DNA from: Entamoeba invadens IP1
Lineage: Eukaryota; Evosea; Mastigamoebida; Endamoebidae
Length of the DNA: 64,000 nucleotides
Assembly: GCF_000330505.1 (NCBI RefSeq)
Contig: NW_004440189.1
Span: 296,609-360,608, forward strand
Reading direction: 5' to 3'
This document shows, piece by piece, positions 40,501 to 51,900 of this stretch. A program made the translations under genes and the position numbers. The number at the start of each line of letters is the position of its first letter. The stretch's first letter is position 1. The notes under the pieces were generated by a model. It made no database searches, was not told where the DNA came from, and was given only the letters and a program-made list of their open reading frames with translations.

Positions 40501-40841
40501 AGTTGAAGTCGGATGTGTTCTCATATGCAATTTGTATGTTAGAAATCTGGTTGTGTCGGTCCCCATATAATGTTGAGGAATTTGAAACCCCGGAAAGTAT
40601 CTATCAATTTGTATTACAAGGTCATCGACTCAAAATACCAAGGGAATGCCCTTATAGAAAACTGATCAAAAAGTGTTGGCAACGAAAAGTCGACGCCCGG
40701 CCATCGTTCAAGGAAATCGACGAATACTTTATTAGGCTCATTCAAAATGAAAGAGTCAAAATGGCAACCCCATGTTTGCAAATTAACACCCCAAGCGAAT
40801 TTGGGTGCGAGGAGAATGAAAGCCAAATCTCCTTGTTTTGA
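37516..40841 (+). CDS. Transmembrane receptor kinase (Entamoeba TMK type), two exons
   Basis: Exons 37516-39096 and 39138-40841 join to 1094 residues across a 41-base intron (GTTTGT..AAGAAG), restoring CGNKHLDEGEE-CDSDIGSGC. An N-terminal hydrophobic leader (FLMILLTAFSVSS) is followed by a large extracellular part. That part ends in repeats of the form CGNxxxDxxEECD..C.C (near 440, 475 and 520), typical of cysteine-rich Entamoeba TMKs. One membrane helix lies near 560-585. The cytosolic kinase is tyrosine-kinase-like: G-loop IGQGSFGIVYHG near 809, VAVKVLK, HRDLKPDNCLV near 920, DFGTSK near 945, GTPMFMPPEL. All catalytic residues are present. It should sense surface ligands; the ligand is unknown. 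Confidence 0.95.
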
Positions 40842-41497
40842 TTGTGTTTAGTTATGTAAATTTGTGTTTTTTGTTTTGTTATTTCATACCATTTAAATAC
40901 CATTTGATGGAGTAGGAATAACATTAACAATAACATTTTACAATTTTTTATTCGTTTCAAATGAAAAACTCAAAGTTGAGATTTTTGTTGTATTTATAAT
41001 TTTTTTTTTGATAAATTATTTTATATGATTCCAATTATTTAAACAAAAATCAATTATTTTTTGTTAACAAGACAATGTATTGATTGACTCAAGTGTTTTT
41101 ATAGAAATTAAACTGGTATTTGTTGAGTTTAAAAATAATTTAAATCAAAAAGAATGAAAAAAATTTATAAAAAACGAAAAACGAACAAAATGGTTTGTTT
41201 TACTGTTAATGATATTTTCCTGAATACAAGCGGTTAAAACACGCTTTATTTTTTGAAAAGCTAATAAAACCCTAAAAAATACAATCCAAGTGTATTAATT
41301 ATATAGTAAATTGTAGTTTATTTTATTATAGACGAGTGATTAATGACAAATATTTAAACTCGACAGAATCTAGCTATATTTAAATCTGGAATATCATTCA
41401 ATCAAACACTGGCACAACACAAAAGACATTAATTGTTTGTTTTATAGACGAATAACGAATGGCTAATGTGTAGAGAAATATTTCTAGCAAGGAATCT
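40842..41497. other. AT-rich spacer downstream of the kinase gene
   Basis: About 650 bases separate the kinase gene from the structured-RNA units. It must contain the kinase mRNA 3' end. No gene or repeat was recognised. The last 100 bases become less AT-rich, which may mark the 5' edge of the RNA locus. Confidence 0.45.
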
Positions 41498-41773
41498 GAG
41501 TCGACATTGAGTTTGTTTAAGTGTCATGGGTACGTCCCTGCTTGAGCACTCATTGTTGAAACTCCACTCACCTCTACGTTACCTTACTTCTTTGAAAGTA
41601 AGAAGAGATATCAACCAAGTCATGACGGTGAATGATCGACATTGTGAAGCAAAAGGTGTCATGGATTCGTTCCTGCCTTTTATCCTTTGTTGAGATCATT
41701 AGAGAGTTAGTCGACAAGTCCTCTATCAAGTGTCATGGGCTAGTTCCCTGCTTGATAAGACTTGTTGAGACTA
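41498..41773 (+). ncRNA. Three tandem covarying stem structures, candidate novel RNA
   Basis: Units A (41498-41564), B (41631-41700) and C (41708-41773) share one fold: P1, CGACA, P2, P3, TGTCAT, P4, loop, P4', TG, P3', P2', TGTTG, A[AG], P1'. Paired arms change together. P1 is GAGT/ACTC, AATGAT/ATCATT, TAGT/ACTA. P3 is TTAAG/CTTGA, AAAAGG/CCTTTT, TATCAAG/CTTGATA. P4 is GGG/CCC, GGA/TCC, GGG/CCC. P2 is strong in A and C, weak in B. CGACA pairs with TGTTG through a G-U, so the + strand is the likely transcript. The locus lies between two convergent genes, so it is not a promoter of either. No known RNA family is recognised. Confidence 0.65.
41584..41603 (+). other. Hairpin between structured-RNA units A and B
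   Basis: CTTACTT pairs with AAGTAAG around a six-base loop, and flanking CTCT/AGAG bases extend it. It has none of the fixed blocks of units A-C, so it is a separate stem within the same possible transcript. Confidence 0.45.
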
Positions 41774-42002
41774 TACTTCTCGTGCCAACTATTATGTGTC
41801 CAATCCACTATGTATTCTTTGCGTTGTAAATTCATTGTGTTGATTTCTTCTTCAGTTTAGTTCATTATAGTATATTATAGTTCATTATAGTTTATTTTCT
41901 AATTTAATGCAAATTTTTAAGTTATAAAAAAATAAACTATTTAATGAACCATATGAAGGACAAACTTCCTGCCAATAAAAGAAGCAAGAAAATTCAATTA
42001 GA
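41774..42002. other. Spacer with short tandem repeats
   Basis: It contains repeats of TTCATTATAG around 41861-41896 just downstream of the RNA units, then the 3' end of the PI4K gene on the other strand. No gene is recognised. Confidence 0.4.
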
Positions 42003-45000
42003 TCACATCGAAATGCCATTATCAAGAGCCTGGAATTTATCATAGAAATATGTGAAAAAGGTTCCTTTCAACGAGAACGCCTCTTTGACAACCCCAGACA
42101 TGTACCCAGCGGCTTGAGTCACGTTGCTGTCTGGATTAAATCGTTTGATAAGATTCTGCAAGGAATTTGGTTTGAAGACATTCATCTTCGTGTCGAGCAT
42201 CAACTCGACTAAAGTGACGATGGACTGATAATAATCTCTGAGTGCTAAAAACGACTTGACTGCTTGTTCCATAAACCAGATGAATTGTTCTGCAATGGGA
42301 GACCCTCCCATTATAGATATCATTTCTTCTGTCAATTTGAATGGCGACTTTTCAATACCCAAGTCGCCGCCGGGCGATCGATCAAACATGAATCCAAAGT
42401 CGATATGGATCAAGTGACCTTCATCATCTATCAAAATGTTTCCATTGTGTCTGTCTTTGATTTGTAATATATACGAAACTATTGAATACGCCGACATACT
42501 TCTAATAAAGTTAGCTCGGGCAGAGTAAAAGGCTTCAGTTTTTCGACCACCATATTTGGCAAGGAAGTACTATGAGTTATATTATATTATACTTTATAAT
42601 ATATTTTATATTCTTTTACTATTTAAAACGATTTACTAGAAATATGAAGAACAAACCGTGTACATGTCACCTTCACACTTCTCACCAATTTGATCTCGCG
42701 ACATCGAATTTTGAACGACTTCAATGATACCACAGTCTGGTCCTGTTGCAATGATTCGATATGGACACAAATAAATATTAAGACCAGAATGCTTGTTAAT
42801 TCGATCGAAAAGCTCGATGAGTTGAACTGCCAACATATCAGACCTAATATCATCGCCAGCCTTGAAGATGATTGGAAGTGGGGATTCAACGCCAGTATAT
42901 CTCTCTTTCACTCTCATATTGACTAAAATGGGGACTTTAGCTGCACTTCTCAAACATGCACAGCCTTGGTTTGATACAGATGACACCATGGCGTTCGGAT
43001 TTGTTGGGACGTACAAGTCACTTCTGTCAACTTGCAGTTCGCCGAGTTTCTCCTTCAATTGTGCGAGTCTTTGGTCGCGATTTTCAATTGGGATGAGTCC
43101 AGCGGAGATCGTTGTGAATTTTTCAAAGAAGCCGCGCTCCGCCTTGAATAAGGACATCTCCTTCTCGTCATAATTTTCCACTATCTTCTTACTGATCTCT
43201 TTCAACTTCGCAACAAATGTGGGGTCTTGTTTGACAGTCATTGTAGTTGATTCAGTGGAGTATGTATCACAATTCCATATCAATTGATGAGCAATCAATT
43301 GATATTTCTTCCCCATTCGGATGATGAAAGGCTCCACAATACCCAAATTGTCATATCTTAATGACTGTACCAATTGTGGGACATAGTATAACACCGTATG
43401 TTCATCAAATGTATCCAACACGCGAAGTGCATATAACGTCACAAATGGATTCGCTTTGAAGTCTTTCTTCAGTAAATTAAGCGCATGAGGTGGGTCTGTA
43501 CTCTCCCAGTACAGTAATTGGTTCAGTTGAGGAATATTTTGTTCGATGTGTTCCGGTGTTGCAATGAAGACATGGGCTTGTGGGTTATTCAACAATTTCG
43601 TTGGTTCAGCAAGAATTTGTTGTGTGACCAATTTGAAGTTCGCGCTCGTAGTAAATCTGTTATAATATCCAACAACTAAATTTGGTGCATAATACCACGC
43701 AAGTAAGACTAAGTCCTTTGGGCGTCTTCTATACTCTTTAGGTATTGAAGAGTCAATGTAAAGTCTTTGATTCGGAAATTGCTTTGAAATGATATTCAAT
43801 GGGTTGTTCCACACAGCTATTCGTTCTACTTCATTACCAACAAATGGGATGAGTAACATAGCTTTCTGTTTCATATCCTCAACTTGGTCTTCTGTAATAT
43901 TATATTTCCGATCCCGACTTTGACTCAACAACGCTATTAACACCGTGTTGAACGATACCAAAGTATTGACATCATGTTCCGCTTGCATTCTACAACATTC
44001 AAACCACTCCGGCTTCGACTCAAACCACTCCAACCCGACATTTTCAATGTCTTGGATCATCCCCATATAATGGATCTTTTCTTTCTGACTCAATTGAATC
44101 ACTTTCAACCCAAGTAACAATAACATGAACCGAGTACCTACAGAACTCGGCTCCGGGGTCATCTTCGCCTTCAAAGACTCTTGCACTATTTGATGAATAA
44201 TAGAAAGCCTCAGTCCGTCCTTAAACACTTCGACTATTGGAAGTAATGCGTCCAAAAATTTAATGATGTTTCGGTGTGGAACAACTGATGATGCATGTGT
44301 CATCTGTTCTGTGTTTCCAACACTGCTTGAGAGTGGATTGGAAGTGACATACATCGCGTTAAACAACCCAATTTTTTTGATAATAGTCTTATTCCAAGCT
44401 AATGAAATTAAACGGAGAATATAGTTCCCAATTTCCTTTGTACATACACACATCAGCCACTCCCAATTGGACACTGCACTATCAACACTTTCACTATCAA
44501 ACTTCTCCATTGGGATCATTACAATGGCTTGAAGCAAATCAGCACATTCGCTCACGTTGGTGCAGTTAAGTACTATGAATGAAACCGCCTCTTTGAGTAA
44601 GACATTTTTATTCCCCGTCGTCTCTTTAATTGCTTTTAAAAGAGCGGCTTGCTGTGTCTCGACACTCTGGTTATGCATCTTTGCAAACCCAAGAAAACTC
44701 GCCTTTTGAGATATGTCAGACACCACCATAGACATGTCAACGTATTGGTTCCCAATACTTAATGCTAACTCCACACCTTTACTCGAGTTATACGACGACA
44801 TTGGAAGCTGTAAAATATAGGCTTGGACCAAATGAGAGAATAACCTTGGCTGCAACTTGAATCCAGACTGGATGTATAATGTTGCAAAGTCTTTAACGTT
44901 CTTAGCCACCTTTTGTCCCGAAGAAGAGTCTTCTGGCGTCTCAATGAAGAAGTCTGTTTGTGCTATTCGAATTCTTTTCACGTCGAGGGGGTTCGATGTG

Positions 45001-47087
45001 TTCATTTTTGAAATGGTGTCGACGATTTGCAAGAGTAAAAAGAGGACGTTTTTGTTATACACGACATAAGGGATGGTATCTACTATTTCTTTCAATGCAC
45101 TCGATATGAAGTTGAATGTGTTATCATTCGACGTTGTTGTCTTCACTATCAAGAAACTGACCAATCGAGTCATTGCCTTATTTCTCACATAAACAGAGAG
45201 TTTCTCCGATGACAGTAATTGCTTCACGACATTCAGAATCTTTTTAAAGAGAATACCATAGACGGGTATAACGAAATTATACATCGGCTCTTCTCCTATG
45301 GAATCATCTAAGTATTCTGAAATATACCCAAACCCAAATCGTTCACCTCGGAATAACTCCAAATAATAGATGGAGACGAACATTAATATTCTATTTGGCT
45401 GTGACCCACGTGTTGAAATGCCCAACTCTGTAGTTTTCAAAAAGTCCTCATACAGTAGTTTGTGTTGTTCGATGTTATAAAATCGCGTTAAAATAGCTAA
45501 GATCTCTCCTTCAACTTCGATCTCAACGTGACTCTTCTTCATTAATAAAGGTGGTATGTTAAACGCGATGTCCTTAACACACGTATACCATTCTGATGGG
45601 TGTTCGCCTTCTTTCACATACTTCACTACAACACATGTGAACCAAAACGTCCGAAAGAGCTTCAAGTCGGCTTCTTCAGTGATCATATCTTCCATCCCTT
45701 CAATCAGCAAGCTAATTGGTTCTAATAATTTCCCCATCAATTGGACTTCTGTTCTATTTTTAATATTCAAAGATGCTTCTGGCGTCGTTGAATTACTAAG
45801 TTTGATGAAGATCCCAATCGTCTTTTTTAAGAGGTCAAAGCGGAGTTTGTTGTCGGTCAACGTCCCAACAATTTTTGTGAGTAACGAACAAACTGCATTC
45901 ACCACTTTACTGAGGTCTTCTGGGACATTACGTTTTGCTTTAAGGATATCCGTGTCTGCCAATTTGAAAAAGGTGATGATGTAATTAACTGATATCTTAT
46001 ACAGTTCTTCTTCATTTAATGAAGTGAAGATGGGAAGGGAATTTAAGATGGCAAAGTCCTTTTCGGTCAGTGGGTAATTCACTAAGTTAATCAAATACGA
46101 CAGGACATCGACATTCGTCTTCTTCTCCTTTTTAATGGCACACAACTGTGCTACGAAGAGTACCATTGACAAGAATGCGTTCGGTGCGCATCCACTCGGA
46201 GAATACTGTAATGAGATATGTGAACGACTCGTCTCGATAAATCGTGTGAGAGTCTCGTCATCAAAATACGTCGCAAAGCGCGTCACCACATCTTTCATCT
46301 TCTCGTCGGGGATTGAACCAAATGTGCAATGTTTTCTGAAGTCGTCGAGCGTTCTAACATCATGTTTCGCTACTATTGCAAGAGCATGAAAGATTTGTGG
46401 ATAGAAGTGATTCACTCGACAATAGTCTAATTGCAATACATCTTGTAACGTCGACTCCAAACCATTGAAGTACTTCTTTTCGTCAAATTGAGCCAATTTA
46501 ATGTAATACTCTAACTTCTCGGAGATCGTTGATTCGTGGTTTAAAGTCACTTGAGTCGGTTCTAAATCGTCTGCAACCAGTCCAAGTGCAGGGCGGACAA
46601 TTTTCTCTTTGGCACCATGTTTGTCGTGAATTAGAGCAATCAGGTCTGTTCGTTGTTCCTTTGAAAAAGATACAAATGACTGTGATGCCATTGCTAATAA
46701 CAGGATTTTCACGTCGTTTTCAGAGCCTTTGGTCAACACACTTGTGATCATTAAAAATACATCTTCGTGAATAGAAGCCCCCATCGGATGCCCAATCATT
46801 GTTTTGAGGAAGAGGAGATGTTTATTACTTAAAGGGATATTGTCGATCATTTTGATGTATTTCAGTAAAGTACCAGTCAAAGTACTATACAATGGGTGTT
46901 CTGGTCCAATTTCGTTATAGAATTCTTGAAGGGGTACTAGAGTGTCTAATACAACTTGGGAATTAATGCCATCTTTGGTAGTGTTGATGTTGAGTACATC
47001 AAAAAATGGTTGGAGGCGGGAGAGGTGTGTATTCACGTCGGATTTTAGAAGGAGCTTAATGTACTTTTGTTTCAAAGTAAGCGACAT
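42003..47087 (-). CDS. Phosphatidylinositol 4-kinase type III alpha, two exons
   Basis: Exons 42657-47087 and 42003-42569 join (87-base intron, GTTTGT..CATAG) to 1665 residues. The C-terminal third is the kinase: LRSAAKVPILVNMRVKER, FKAGDDIRSDMLAVQLIELF (ATP lysine in VNM region, KAGDDxR), PYRIIATGPDCGIIEVVQ, then after the splice YFLAKYGGRKTEAFYSARANFIRSMSAYSIVSYILQIKDRHNGNILIDDEGHLIHIDFGFMF. The catalytic DRHNGN and HIDFGF are intact, and the spacing is that of PI4KA/Stt4. It makes PI4P at the plasma membrane. The first 1100 residues are helical-repeat scaffold. At 1665 residues it is shorter than human PI4KA (about 2100). Confidence 0.95.
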
Positions 47088-47514
47088 GCTTTGCTTTTGG
47101 AGTTGAACGACTCGTTTTACTATTCTATTATAATTAACAAACTATTGTTTATTATATACTCAGTCATCTGGAAATCCATTTTGATTTTATAATATTACTA
47201 TTGTAAATAACCTTTTATTATAGTTTTTTTAATTGTTTTTATATAATAAACATATCCTATTTTTAATAGTAAAATTATTAATAAAACAAACCAAAATAAT
47301 AATAAAAATAATAAAATAAAACTTTTACCCATAAAAAAGGTATTTCGACTAAATCCTCACCAATTCCATTCCACTTGAGTAAAATATCAAAAAAATATTT
47401 TTGGTAATCAAAAACACAAGAAATATCGATTCAACACCCAAGTACATAACAACCAAAAGAATTAAAAAATAGTAACGAAATACCAAAGAAAATGAACTGA
47501 AAAATAAGAGTCGA
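47088..47514. other. Divergent promoter region, PI4K and p24 genes
   Basis: About 430 very AT-rich bases lie between divergent genes. An exact AATGAACT element lies near its right edge. No other feature was seen. Confidence 0.5.
47494..47498 (+). promoter_or_regulatory. GAACT element before the p24 gene
   Basis: AATGAACTGA, a close match to the Entamoeba GAAC element, lies 16 bases before the start codon at 47515. Confidence 0.5.
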
Positions 47515-48132
47515 ATGTTGGTCATTCTCTTGCTGTTTTCTGCAGTCCAATCATTCATGATGGAAGTTCCAACGAACGGATATCGTTGTATCTTCGAGGA
47601 GGGATTTGACAAAGAAAAGATCACTGGAACCTACCGCTTTCCACCTAATGCAATTCCGAGCAATCGCAATGTAGTCTTCAAAATCTTCCGTGGTGAGAAG
47701 AACGAGCGAGTTGAAGTCTTTGCTTCCGACTTTGATCCGAAAGGGATAAGCAAGAACTTTGGGTCTTTATTCACTTCCGACAATGACAAACTTCACGTCT
47801 GTGTGATCGACTCCTCTGACACAAGAGGAGCTCCTCCTGTATTAGTCGAAATAAATTTTGCTGATGGCAAAAAAGACGACACCAATGTGATCAAAAAACA
47901 AACGATAAACAAGGTGGATGCAATGAGTGACGAAGCAAGTTCACAAGCTTCGACCATTTATGACTATGTTAAAAAGTGTGTCGCGTTATATGATTCGCGC
48001 AGAGGATTGAATGAAGCGACAAACACGATGTCATTATGGATGATGATATTTGTTATAGGGACTGTTATAGCTTCTTCTCTCTACCAAGTCATTTCCCTCA
48101 AACGATTCTTTAGACACAGAAAGATCATTTAA
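47515..48132 (+). CDS. p24/emp24/TMED family cargo receptor
   Basis: The 205-residue type I membrane protein has the p24 layout. A signal peptide (MLVILLLFSAVQS) is followed by a GOLD-like beta domain (residues about 20-120, with CIFEEGFDKEKITGTY and VEVFASDFDPKG), a short coiled coil, a membrane helix (LWMMIFVIGTVIASSLYQVISL) and a short tail, KRFFRHRKII. The tail has the FF signal for COPII/COPI binding, though it lacks a terminal KK. p24 proteins cycle between ER and Golgi and sort GPI-anchored and other cargo. It fits the many traffic genes in this window, which is coincidence of position rather than an operon. Confidence 0.9.
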   Translation: MLVILLLFSAVQSFMMEVPTNGYRCIFEEGFDKEKITGTYRFPPNAIPSNRNVVFKIFRGEKNERVEVFASDFDPKGISKNFGSLFTSDNDKLHVCVIDSSDTRGAPPVLVEINFADGKKDDTNVIKKQTINKVDAMSDEASSQASTIYDYVKKCVALYDSRRGLNEATNTMSLWMMIFVIGTVIASSLYQVISLKRFFRHRKII

Positions 48133-48277
48133 GTCTTTCTTTCCCATCTAAAACATTAGGTTTACATTTACTATATGTGTCAGTTCCATTATGGTTTCAA
48201 AATAGATCGAAGGGGAATAGTTAAAGATTATAGTTGTTTATAATTAAAAATTGTTCGAGATGGATATGTTAACACAA

Positions 48278-48871
48278 TCACTTATTCTCATATGACTTGA
48301 TCTCCGCTCGTCGTATTCCACGCTTAAGTAACTTCTTCCGCGTTGCCATTACATCACTCATCGTCACACGAATAACGCGTTTCCCATCGCGCCGTATTTC
48401 ACGCGGCTTCTTCTCATCTTTGTATTCAAGTTCCGCACGTAATTTATCAGTTTTGGACTCTACCCATGTCACTTTCACACCATCCCCAGGACTAATCTTC
48501 GTCTCCGCTGTCTTTCCAATGTCTGAAATTGCATTCCAAAGCATTTCATTCGCAGCTGAAGAAATCACCTCGGAAACACCTTCTCCAACGTACAAAGCAG
48601 CTTCGTCCTCGTCGGACTGAAGGACACCTCTGATGCGTTGAAGTAATACATTTCTTACTAAGAAGTCTGACCCAATGATTCGATTTGTCTGCGAGATGTA
48701 TTGGTTCTTCATTATTTGTCCCTCTTCTGCTGCTGCGTTATTCGATTGTTGGACAATTGGTTTTAATGGCATTTGAGTTGTCCGACGCGCCAATGAAGGT
48801 GCGGTGTACTCTCCACCTTTTATCGAAGGTACTCCAGCAGGAAATGAAGTGCTTTTATTCGGCAAAGTCAT
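48278..48871 (-). CDS. TAF4-like C-terminal protein (tentative)
   Basis: The 197-residue protein contains RNVLLQRIRGVLQSDEDEAALYVGEGVSEVISSAANEMLWNAISDIGKTAE near residues 75-125, followed by a basic region ending MSDVMATRKKLLKRGIRR. This resembles the histone-fold helices and C-terminal part of the TFIID subunit TAF4, where a QRI-type helix, a long middle helix and an EKL/AEH region follow one another. The match is by shape and a few residues only. TAF4 would pair with TAF12 in TFIID. If wrong, it is an unrecognised basic nuclear-type protein. It has no signal or membrane segment. Confidence 0.4.
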   Translation of the reverse strand: MTLPNKSTSFPAGVPSIKGGEYTAPSLARRTTQMPLKPIVQQSNNAAAEEGQIMKNQYISQTNRIIGSDFLVRNVLLQRIRGVLQSDEDEAALYVGEGVSEVISSAANEMLWNAISDIGKTAETKISPGDGVKVTWVESKTDKLRAELEYKDEKKPREIRRDGKRVIRVTMSDVMATRKKLLKRGIRRAEIKSYENK

Positions 48872-48981
48872 CCGTTTAATTAGTTTCTTATTTTAATAGT
48901 TTCGATGCATTCCTATTCATTACTAGTAAAATAAACTAAAACGAAACTAAAAGAGGTAATTTAAAAGAAGATATCATTCAG

Positions 48982-51900
48982 TCACAATTTGATGGGGACT
49001 AACTGAGCCGTCTTACTCAAGATGTCTATGACCTTCATACGGACGTCCAAATCGTCCGAGGCTATCAATTTGAGAATTGAGGAATGTGCGAATTGGACCA
49101 TTTCCAAAAAGTCCTTGTTTTCGACTTTGACGAATTGGTCCAAGACGTATAAAAGGAGTTCTTTTGAGTTGCACCTCATGAAACTATTTGCCGAGTAATA
49201 TTGAATTCGTTTGGTGAATACTTTCTTTAAGTAGTCCAAAGAGATGTCATGTAATATCTCCAACCCATCAACGTGCTTTGTAACGATCGCTTTCACGACT
49301 ATTTCGTAGTTCTCTGCTATGCTTTCCAATGGCAATTTCTCCATTGTGTCAAACAAATTGTCTTGAAGGCTTTCAAGTTGTTTTAACATCCTTTCAGTGA
49401 TTGGCAAATCTTCTACTGCGCTGATATATTGTATTAAACCTTTCGATGCTATTGTACTCAATCCGTTCTGTATTATTCTCCACTTCTTCCAATGTCTAAT
49501 GCACTCGAGTGTGTGGGCATTGACACAACACTTCTCGCAATAATAATGTTGAAAACATCCAGCACATCGGTACATGAAATAGACGACGTTTTTAGCTCCA
49601 CATTTCTCACATGGAATAACATTGTTTGGTTTCACTCTTTGATTCTTCCCCACAGTCGACGATGAAATGCCTTTAATAGCTTCGACCACCCGTTTAAAGT
49701 AAAGTGCTTCTTGGTCTAAATAGAGATTTGCGACTTCATTGAAATCTTTGTGTACGATGAACTCTTTCAAAAAATTGGCTGTTTCTTCCCACGCCTTTTC
49801 ATGGTTCAAAAGTACATTAAATGCAAAGGAGACAACAGGAAGGGTCAGTTTGATTGGCAACTGTAAACAAGCCGAATACACACACCCAAGCACTCGTTGA
49901 TTTTCATGTGGAAATTCAGGTACACAGCATCGATAAAGTGAGCGGTAAAACACTATTTCAGTGAGTTCTGGTGACAGTTGAAGCAACTCTTGTGTTATTA
50001 CCTTAATCGCATATTCCGCTACAGACTCGTACTTTCCTGTCGCACTTGCAGCTAATGATGTGAATAAAGGCAAGTACTTTATTAAGTAGACCTCAGCGTT
50101 TTTCGGCAAATTCTGGAGATACATTGGTGTCATATGTGTCTCTGCAACGTCTTGTATGTTCTCAATACTCTCCATTTCACTCCCTTCAATGTATTCATCT
50201 GCTCCTTTTAAGATCTCTCCAGACATTCTCACAATCTCTCTGTTGTACTCCTCTCCACTCGCATTCCCATTCTTTTGGAATGAAATCAGCGAATTAACAA
50301 AAACAGTGAATTCCTTGTTCACCTCTTCTATATGTTCGTTATAAAACTTTTTAAGTAGCTCAAAGCCACACATCCGAATCTTCTCTTCTTCCGCAGATAT
50401 CCTCACACATTCAAATAAAATCCTCCACCCCGACTTCATGTTACTTATCCAATTGGAATTATTGACTAACATTTGGATCCCGGCTAGCACCAATTCTTTC
50501 ACTCGTTCATCTTGATGGTCAGCTAAGACATACACAAATGGCTCAAGTGCCCGTTTTTGGTTCTCACAGTTTTCTTCTTTAACAGTTGAAAACAATGAAA
50601 CCAATTGCTTTAAACAGTCGACGGCACCCATTGCGACGAGTTCATTGGGGTGCATACAACACTTTCTAAAAAGGGACGACAACGAGTCCCAAAATGGGGC
50701 CCAATGTACTTCATCACGTTCTTTATTCGAAGTAGCTACAACGACTAATATCTGGAACGCAAACAGTCCTGGGGTCCTTTGATCAATTTGTTCCAACACA
50801 ATTTGGCACAACGCGCTGAAAAAGTTCTTTGCGCCTCGATGGCCCAGATTTCCACTCGCACAAAAGATATCGTTGATCTCACTTGCGTCGATTTGTGTAA
50901 TAACACCGGATGGAAGGATCGGTCGTTCACCTTCTTTTAATTCTTTCACCTTTTTTTCTTCAAATTTGTATTCGATGGGGTAGATAGTGTCCGTCTTCTC
51001 ATATGAGATTTCTATCGCCTGTTCTCCCCACCCACTCGCTATCTGTCGCAATCGCTCGATTTCAAATAAACACCTCAAAAATGGGATCCATCCCGTCGAC
51101 AAGAACTCGCCGTCATTCTGCGCAACACTTAGCAATGATCTGATCACTAACAAATGCCTTTCTTCGATGTATTGTGGTTGATCTATGCACGCCAGTGACC
51201 GCATCAATTGAATGATATAATCCAATGAATCAACTAAGAAGAAAATGGCACTTAAGTGCAGCGCAGACTGTAATAAAGTCACTCCTCTGTTCATCATCTT
51301 TTCGTCTCGTGTCACAAAACAGAACCGCATCACTTCGTAACAGACATTTTTATAAATGAAGACGTGCATCTCGCGAACAACTTCATGCGAAGCTTCATAG
51401 TTATAGACCCCTTGTTCTCTTATAATTGTGGACTTTTGTGGCTCATCGTCCTTTTGTGCGATAGTGAATGGAGTCGCTACGACTCGCTCAAATATCCCTT
51501 TCAATGGGTCTTCATTCATTTTTATGTTAAATCCTCTATCAGACAATATAACATCTCTAAACTTGTCGTATGTATCAAACGCTTTGACCTTCGCGTTCGG
51601 ATTATGCGTCTCCGTCGACAAGCATATAATCGACATTGCTATTTGATAGATCTCGTCCACACTAATGTTATCGAAGACACCGGGATTACACTCACTATAC
51701 CTCTCGGAGAACGCAGTTAACACTCGACCAACTACTTGTGACTCCCCACCCATCACAAATGCAGCAAACATGATTCGCATTGATTCGTCGATACTCAACT
51801 TGGAAAAATCCAATTTCTTCAAAAGTTCCTTTAAACACTCTTGATTCAGTGGATCTATCCCACCTAAGTAATCGCCAAAAGCTTTTCTATCAAGCCCACT

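Noticed and set aside
41656..41681. tRNA T-arm-like sequence GGATTCGTTCC
   Set aside because: It lacks the invariant TTCGA context and any acceptor or anticodon stem; it is stem P4 of unit B.
41632..41829. 65-codon frame across the structured-RNA units
   Set aside because: It begins at a chance ATG between units, runs through stems B and C and has no coding character; covarying stems explain the sequence better.
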